Source: an uncultured Ectothiorhodospiraceae bacterium
GTDB taxonomy: Bacteria; Pseudomonadota; Gammaproteobacteria; Nitrococcales; Nitrococcaceae
Reading direction: 5' to 3'
DNA length: 53,345 nucleotides
NCBI GenBank assembly: GCA_913061005.1
Contig: CAJXSH010000011.1
Coordinates: forward strand, 1 to 53,345
Part shown: piece by piece, positions 49,691 through 53,345 of the stretch
Layout of the letters: the number at the start of each line of letters is the position of its first letter
Numbering within the stretch: position 1 is the stretch's first letter
Notes under the pieces: generated by a model
The model's input: the letters and a program-made list of their open reading frames with translations, nothing else
The model's database searches: none
Told to the model about the DNA's origin: nothing
Translations under genes and position numbers: made by a program

Positions 49691-51141
49691 ATCCGCTCGA
49701 CAAGCGCGCTGGTGGACTCGCCTTCGACAAAATCCAGCACCCGCACCTCGCCACCGGCGGCGGTCACCGCCTCATACCCGGCAATGGCCTCGGGCGCATA
49801 GTCGCCGCCTTTGACCAGCACATCGGGCAGGATCTCGCCAATCAACGCCGCCGGGGTGTCTTCGCCAAACGGCACCACCCAGTCCACCGAGCCCAGCGCG
49901 GCGAGGACGCTCATGCGCTGGGCAAGCGGCATGATGGGACGCGACTCGCCCTTCAATCGCCGCACCGAGGCGTCATCATTCACTGCCACCACCAGCCGAT
50001 CGCCCAGCGCCCGGGCCTGGGCCAGGTAATGGACATGCCCGGCATGCAAAAGATCAAAGCAGCCGTTGGTCATGACGATCCGCTCACCGCGTGCCCGCAC
50101 CGGCGCCAACAACGCCTTGAGCGCGTTGCGATCGACAATCTGCTCATCGGCCCGGGAGACACCGGCGGCGGCCTCCAGCTCGGCGATGGTGACCGAGGCG
50201 GTGCCGACCTTGGCCACCACCAGCGAAGCGGCCAGGTTGGCGACCGCCGTGGCATGGGCCAGATCCGAGCCGCTGGCAAGGACCGCCCCCAGCAGGGCGA
50301 TCACCGTATCGCCGGCGCCGGTGACATCGAAGACCTCGCGGGCATGGGCAGGCAGATGCAGCGCCGGGGCCTGCCGCCGCGCCAGGGTCATCCCGTCTTC
50401 GCCGCGGGTGATCAAAAGCCCCTCAAGGTCGAGGCCCTCGATCATGGGTCGAGCCGCCTCGGCCAGTGCCTCGCCGTCCCCCCTTGCCGGCTCCGGGGAC
50501 GCCGGCGATGCGTCATGACCTGACCCGCGCCCCTGCATCTGCCAAAACTCCGGCAGATTGGGGGTTAAAAGCGTCGCGCCGGCGTAGCGCTGCCAGTCCG
50601 TGCCTTTGGGATCCACCAGCACCGGCTTGCCCGCGGCACGGGCCTGGTGGATGAGCGCCGCCACCTGCGAGAGCGTCCCCTTGGCGTAGTCCGAGACGAT
50701 CACCACATCGGCGTGGGCCAGCGCCTCGTCATATCGGGGGCTCAGGCCGGCGGCCTCGGCCTCGGTAAAGGGCCGCTCAAAATCGAGCCGCATCAACTGC
50801 TGGCGCTGGCTCATCACCCGCAGCTTGCAGATCGTCGGGTGGGTCGCCACAAAAGCGAGCATCGGCACCACACCCCCGGCCCGCAGCTGCTCGGTGAGCA
50901 GGCGTCCGTGGTCGTCATCACCGGCAAGCCCCACCAGGTAGGTCTCAACCCCCAGCGCGGCCAGGTTCATGGCCACATTGGCCGCCCCACCCGGGCGAAG
51001 GTCCTCCTCATCCACCCGCATGACCGGCACCGGCGCCTCGGGCGAGATCCGCCCGGTCGGGCCCTGCCAGTAGCGATCAAGCATGACATCGCCCACCACC
51101 AGCACGCGGGCGTTTTCAAGATCAGGGATTTCGAGCTGCAT
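49672..51141 (-). CDS. hldE: Bifunctional heptose-7-phosphate kinase / heptose-1-phosphate adenylyltransferase
   Basis: The 489-residue two-domain enzyme makes ADP-heptose. The N-terminal ribokinase-type domain has RVLVVGDVMLDRYWQGP, RPGGAANVAMNLAALG and FDVTGAGDTVIALLGA; the C-terminal nucleotidyltransferase has MTNGCFDLLHAGHVHYLAQA and VVAVNDDASVRRLKG. A hydrophilic insert (GRGSGHDASPASPEPARGDG, about residues 210-230) enlarges the kinase domain. Start ATG 51141. It diverges from lpxL across 85 nt. Confidence 0.96.
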   Translation of the reverse strand: MQLEIPDLENARVLVVGDVMLDRYWQGPTGRISPEAPVPVMRVDEEDLRPGGAANVAMNLAALGVETYLVGLAGDDDHGRLLTEQLRAGGVVPMLAFVATHPTICKLRVMSQRQQLMRLDFERPFTEAEAAGLSPRYDEALAHADVVIVSDYAKGTLSQVAALIHQARAAGKPVLVDPKGTDWQRYAGATLLTPNLPEFWQMQGRGSGHDASPASPEPARGDGEALAEAARPMIEGLDLEGLLITRGEDGMTLARRQAPALHLPAHAREVFDVTGAGDTVIALLGAVLASGSDLAHATAVANLAASLVVAKVGTASVTIAELEAAAGVSRADEQIVDRNALKALLAPVRARGERIVMTNGCFDLLHAGHVHYLAQARALGDRLVVAVNDDASVRRLKGESRPIMPLAQRMSVLAALGSVDWVVPFGEDTPAALIGEILPDVLVKGGDYAPEAIAGYEAVTAAGGEVRVLDFVEGESTSALVERIQRGAL

Positions 51142-51226
51142 CGGACCCTCGGGCCATTGCTTTTGTGGAATAATGACAGAAGTTTAGCAGCCCGCTATTG
51201 CCATCACGTGCCTCAGCCACCAGCAA

Positions 51227-52201
51227 GTGCCCCAACAAGTGTCCGACCCCCAGACCCGACCCGCCTATCATCCCCATAACACCGGCCAGTGGTTGATGAT
51301 CGCGATGCTGTGGTTGATTGGCCGGTTGCCGCCACGGCTGGCCCTGGCCATCGGTGATGCCGCCGGCCGTCTTCTGCCGCGCCTCTCGCGCCGTCGCCGG
51401 GGGATTGCGCTTCGCAACATTCAGTTGTGCATGCCCGAGCTCGGCCCCGATGCGCGTGAGGCGCTGATGCGCGAAAACCTCCGGTACATGGGCCGGGCCG
51501 GTGCCGAGACCGCGCTCGCCTGGTTCGGGGGCGAGGCGGTGGATCGCATCCCCTGCCAGGTGCATGGGCTTGAGAACCTGACCGCCGCGCAACGCGATGG
51601 CCACCCGGTCATTCTGCTATCCGGCCATTTTCTCTGCGTGGAGCTGGCCGCCCGGCTGATCGGCCCACAACTGGACATGGCGGTGATCTACAAACCGCTG
51701 CGCAAAAAGCCGCTCATGGACCGGGCCATGCTTCGCAGCCGCCGGCGCACCCTGGTGGATGCCCTGTCGCGCAGTGACCTGCGCGGCATCGTGCGGACAC
51801 TCAAGCAGGGCACACCGGTGTGGTATGCCGGCGATCAGGATTATGGTGTGGCCAACAGCGTCTTTGTGCCGTTCATGGGCGTGCCGGCGGCCACCATCAC
51901 CGGGCTCACCCGGCTGGCGCGGCTCAGCAAGGCCCGTGTGGTGCCGCTTTTCTTCCATGCCAACGCCCGCGGCGATGGCTATGAGGTCACACTGGAACCG
52001 CCACTGGAAGGCTTCCCCACCGGTTCGGATACACTGGATGCGCAGTGGATGAACGCGGTGATCGAACGGGGCATTCGCGCGCATCCGGCGCAGTATCTGT
52101 GGGTGCATCGGCGCTTCAAGCACCCACCGCCCGGCGAGCGGCCGGCTTATCGCAACTCGCTGCAAAAGCACTACAACCGTGTGGAGGGCGCGCCATGGTG
52201 A
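51227..52201 (+). CDS. lpxL: Lipid A late acyltransferase (LpxL/HtrB family)
   Basis: The 324-residue enzyme adds a secondary acyl chain to Kdo2-lipid A. An N-terminal hydrophobic anchor (about residues 22-45) is followed by LLSGHFLCVELAARL holding the HX4(D/E) catalytic pair (about H134), and by AGDQDYGVANSVFVPFMGVPAAT. GTG 51227 is used as start, with weak SD; a later start would cut the anchor. LpxL versus LpxM/LpxP cannot be settled. It overlaps waaF by 7 nt. Confidence 0.9.
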   Translation: MPQQVSDPQTRPAYHPHNTGQWLMIAMLWLIGRLPPRLALAIGDAAGRLLPRLSRRRRGIALRNIQLCMPELGPDAREALMRENLRYMGRAGAETALAWFGGEAVDRIPCQVHGLENLTAAQRDGHPVILLSGHFLCVELAARLIGPQLDMAVIYKPLRKKPLMDRAMLRSRRRTLVDALSRSDLRGIVRTLKQGTPVWYAGDQDYGVANSVFVPFMGVPAATITGLTRLARLSKARVVPLFFHANARGDGYEVTLEPPLEGFPTGSDTLDAQWMNAVIERGIRAHPAQYLWVHRRFKHPPPGERPAYRNSLQKHYNRVEGAPW

Positions 52202-53345
52202 AAACGGTGGACAACCCCCAGAGCATCCTGGTGATCGGGCCGGCCTGGGTCGGCGACATGGTCATGGCCCAGGCGCTTTTCAAAGCCCTGCGAGACCGTC
52301 ACCCCGAGGTGGCCATCGACGTGGTCGCGCCCGACTGGAGCGGACCATTGCTGGCACGCATGCCCGAGGTCCGCGAGACCATCGGGCTGCCGGTCGCCCA
52401 CGGTGAACTGGGGCTTCGCACCCGATGGCGCATCGCCCGCTCGCTGCGCCAGAAAGGCTATGACCAGGCGATCGTCCTGCCGCGGTCGGCCAAGGCGGCG
52501 TTGCTGCCCTGGTTTGCCGGTATCCCGGTGCGCACCGGTTACCGTGGCGAACATCGCTACGCGATCCTCAACGATATCCGGCCACTGGACGAGGGGGCGG
52601 TCTACCGCACCGTCGACCGTTATGTCGGACTGGCCCTGCCCCGGGGCGAGGCAATGATGCAGCCGCAGAACCGGTCGCGGGCCGAGGCGGGGGACGATGC
52701 GGGTCAGCCATCGGCCTCGACCGATCTGGTCCCGGTCAGCCGCGTCCCCAACCCCCGGCTGACGAGCACCCTCGAGCAGCAGGCAACCGCCATTCGGGCG
52801 CTGGGGCTGGACAAACCCCGTCAGCCCGCGGCCGACCAGCCCGGCGACCGGGGCATCCGGCCGCTGGCTCGCCAGGCCACCGACGAGGACAACACCGACA
52901 AACCGGTGCTGAGTCTCTGCCCCGGCGCCGAATATGGCCCCGCCAAGCGATGGCCGGCCGCCTACTTTGCCGCGCTGGCGCGTGCCTACCTGGATAAAGG
53001 CTGGCGGGTCTGGCTGATCGGTTCGGCCAACGACCAATCCATCGCCGCGCAGATCACCCAGCAGGCGCCCAGCGTCGAAGACCTGACCGGACAGACCGAG
53101 CTGGCCCAGGCCATCGATCTGCTGGCCGCCAGCCGCGCGGTGGTCACCAACGACTCCGGGCTGATGCATGTCGCCGCGGCCACCGGCACGCCGCTGGTGG
53201 CGCTATACGGCTCGTCGGATCCGCAATATACTCCGCCGCTGAGCGATCAGGCCCGGATCCTGTACCGGGGCCTGTCCTGCAGCCCCTGTTTCGAGCGGGA
53301 ATGCCCGCTCGAGCATCTGGACTGCCTGCGGGGGATCACCCCGAC
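52195..53345 (+). CDS. waaF: ADP-heptose:LPS heptosyltransferase II (partial)
   Basis: The frame is open to the window edge (383 codons, C-terminus missing). WaaF hallmarks: ILVIGPAWVGDMVMAQALFK, GYRGEHRYAILNDIRPLD, CPGAEYGPAKRWPAAYFA and VTNDSGLMHVAAATGTPLVALYGSSDP. It transfers the second heptose of the inner core. Between the RYVGLALPRGEA segment and the PGAEYGPAKRW motif there are about 35 residues more than usual, hydrophilic and rich in Asp, Gln, Arg and Pro. ATG 52195 overlaps the lpxL stop. Confidence 0.93.
   Translation, partial: MVKTVDNPQSILVIGPAWVGDMVMAQALFKALRDRHPEVAIDVVAPDWSGPLLARMPEVRETIGLPVAHGELGLRTRWRIARSLRQKGYDQAIVLPRSAKAALLPWFAGIPVRTGYRGEHRYAILNDIRPLDEGAVYRTVDRYVGLALPRGEAMMQPQNRSRAEAGDDAGQPSASTDLVPVSRVPNPRLTSTLEQQATAIRALGLDKPRQPAADQPGDRGIRPLARQATDEDNTDKPVLSLCPGAEYGPAKRWPAAYFAALARAYLDKGWRVWLIGSANDQSIAAQITQQAPSVEDLTGQTELAQAIDLLAASRAVVTNDSGLMHVAAATGTPLVALYGSSDPQYTPPLSDQARILYRGLSCSPCFERECPLEHLDCLRGITP

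Noticed and set aside
1-53345. Mobile elements, CRISPR arrays, rRNA, integrated phage
   Set aside because: No transposase, integrase, terminal inverted repeats, spaced direct repeat array or rRNA-like sequence was seen; the regions are continuous metabolic or housekeeping genes.

Overview
The window reads as a continuous, gene-dense piece of chromosome from a GC-rich Gram-negative bacterium. An LPS core cluster (hldE, waaA, waaF, kdkA, lpxL), a TolC-type outer-membrane channel next to pcm, CydDC/CIO oxidase and NarX/NarL-like sensors point to a gammaproteobacterium. A BCCT carrier and TRAP/tartrate genes would suit a halophilic or marine Ectothiorhodospiraceae/Spiribacter-like lineage, but that placement is inference. 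I see no insertion sequence, phage gene, CRISPR array or rRNA.

Layout. 1-2628 (minus): a membrane histidine kinase, a NarL/FixJ response regulator and a degenerate receiver protein cut by the window edge. 2751-4716: tRNA-Phe(GAA), then bactofilin / M23 peptidase / bactofilin with overlapping frames, a likely cell-shape module. 4784-5419: LysE-type exporter. 5431-18544: a purine-catabolism island: BCCT carrier, 5-hydroxyisourate hydrolase, XdhC-XdhA-XdhB, guanine deaminase, OHCU decarboxylase, an NMT1-type ABC transporter, a RutR-like TetR regulator and a membrane/cytochrome urate hydroxylase (PuuD). Together they convert guanine to (S)-allantoin; no allantoin-opening enzyme is in the window. 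A near-consensus RutR operator lies before xdhC, and a sigma-54-like promoter lies before the ABC transporter.

18547-21699 (minus): an MDR oxidoreductase and three regulators (winged-helix, GntR/FCD, LysR). 21875-24585: a LpoB/CsgG-like lipoprotein and a NarX/NarL-like pair. 24827-25942: hemH. 25982-34299: a periplasmic sulfur set (DUF2892, DsrE-like, rhodanese) divergent from a cysteine-bearing Crp/Fnr regulator, followed by the cyanide-insensitive bd oxidase cioAB and cydDC. This could be a sulfide-tolerance and respiration unit.

34362-42952: a tartrate/dicarboxylate island with a TtuC/DmlA dehydrogenase, a D-tartrate dehydratase-like enolase-superfamily enzyme, an Lrp/AsnC regulator, a TakP-like TRAP transporter behind a sigma-54-like promoter, a TauE permease and a gamma-glutamyltransferase-family amidohydrolase. 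42968-44262 (minus): mutM, rpmG, rpmB. 44598-53345: envelope genes pcm, tolC, waaA, a family-9 heptosyltransferase, kdkA, hldE, lpxL and a truncated waaF.

Most operons are tightly packed, with stop/start overlaps of 4-11 nt. Regulatory calls come from reading motifs by eye and are graded accordingly.
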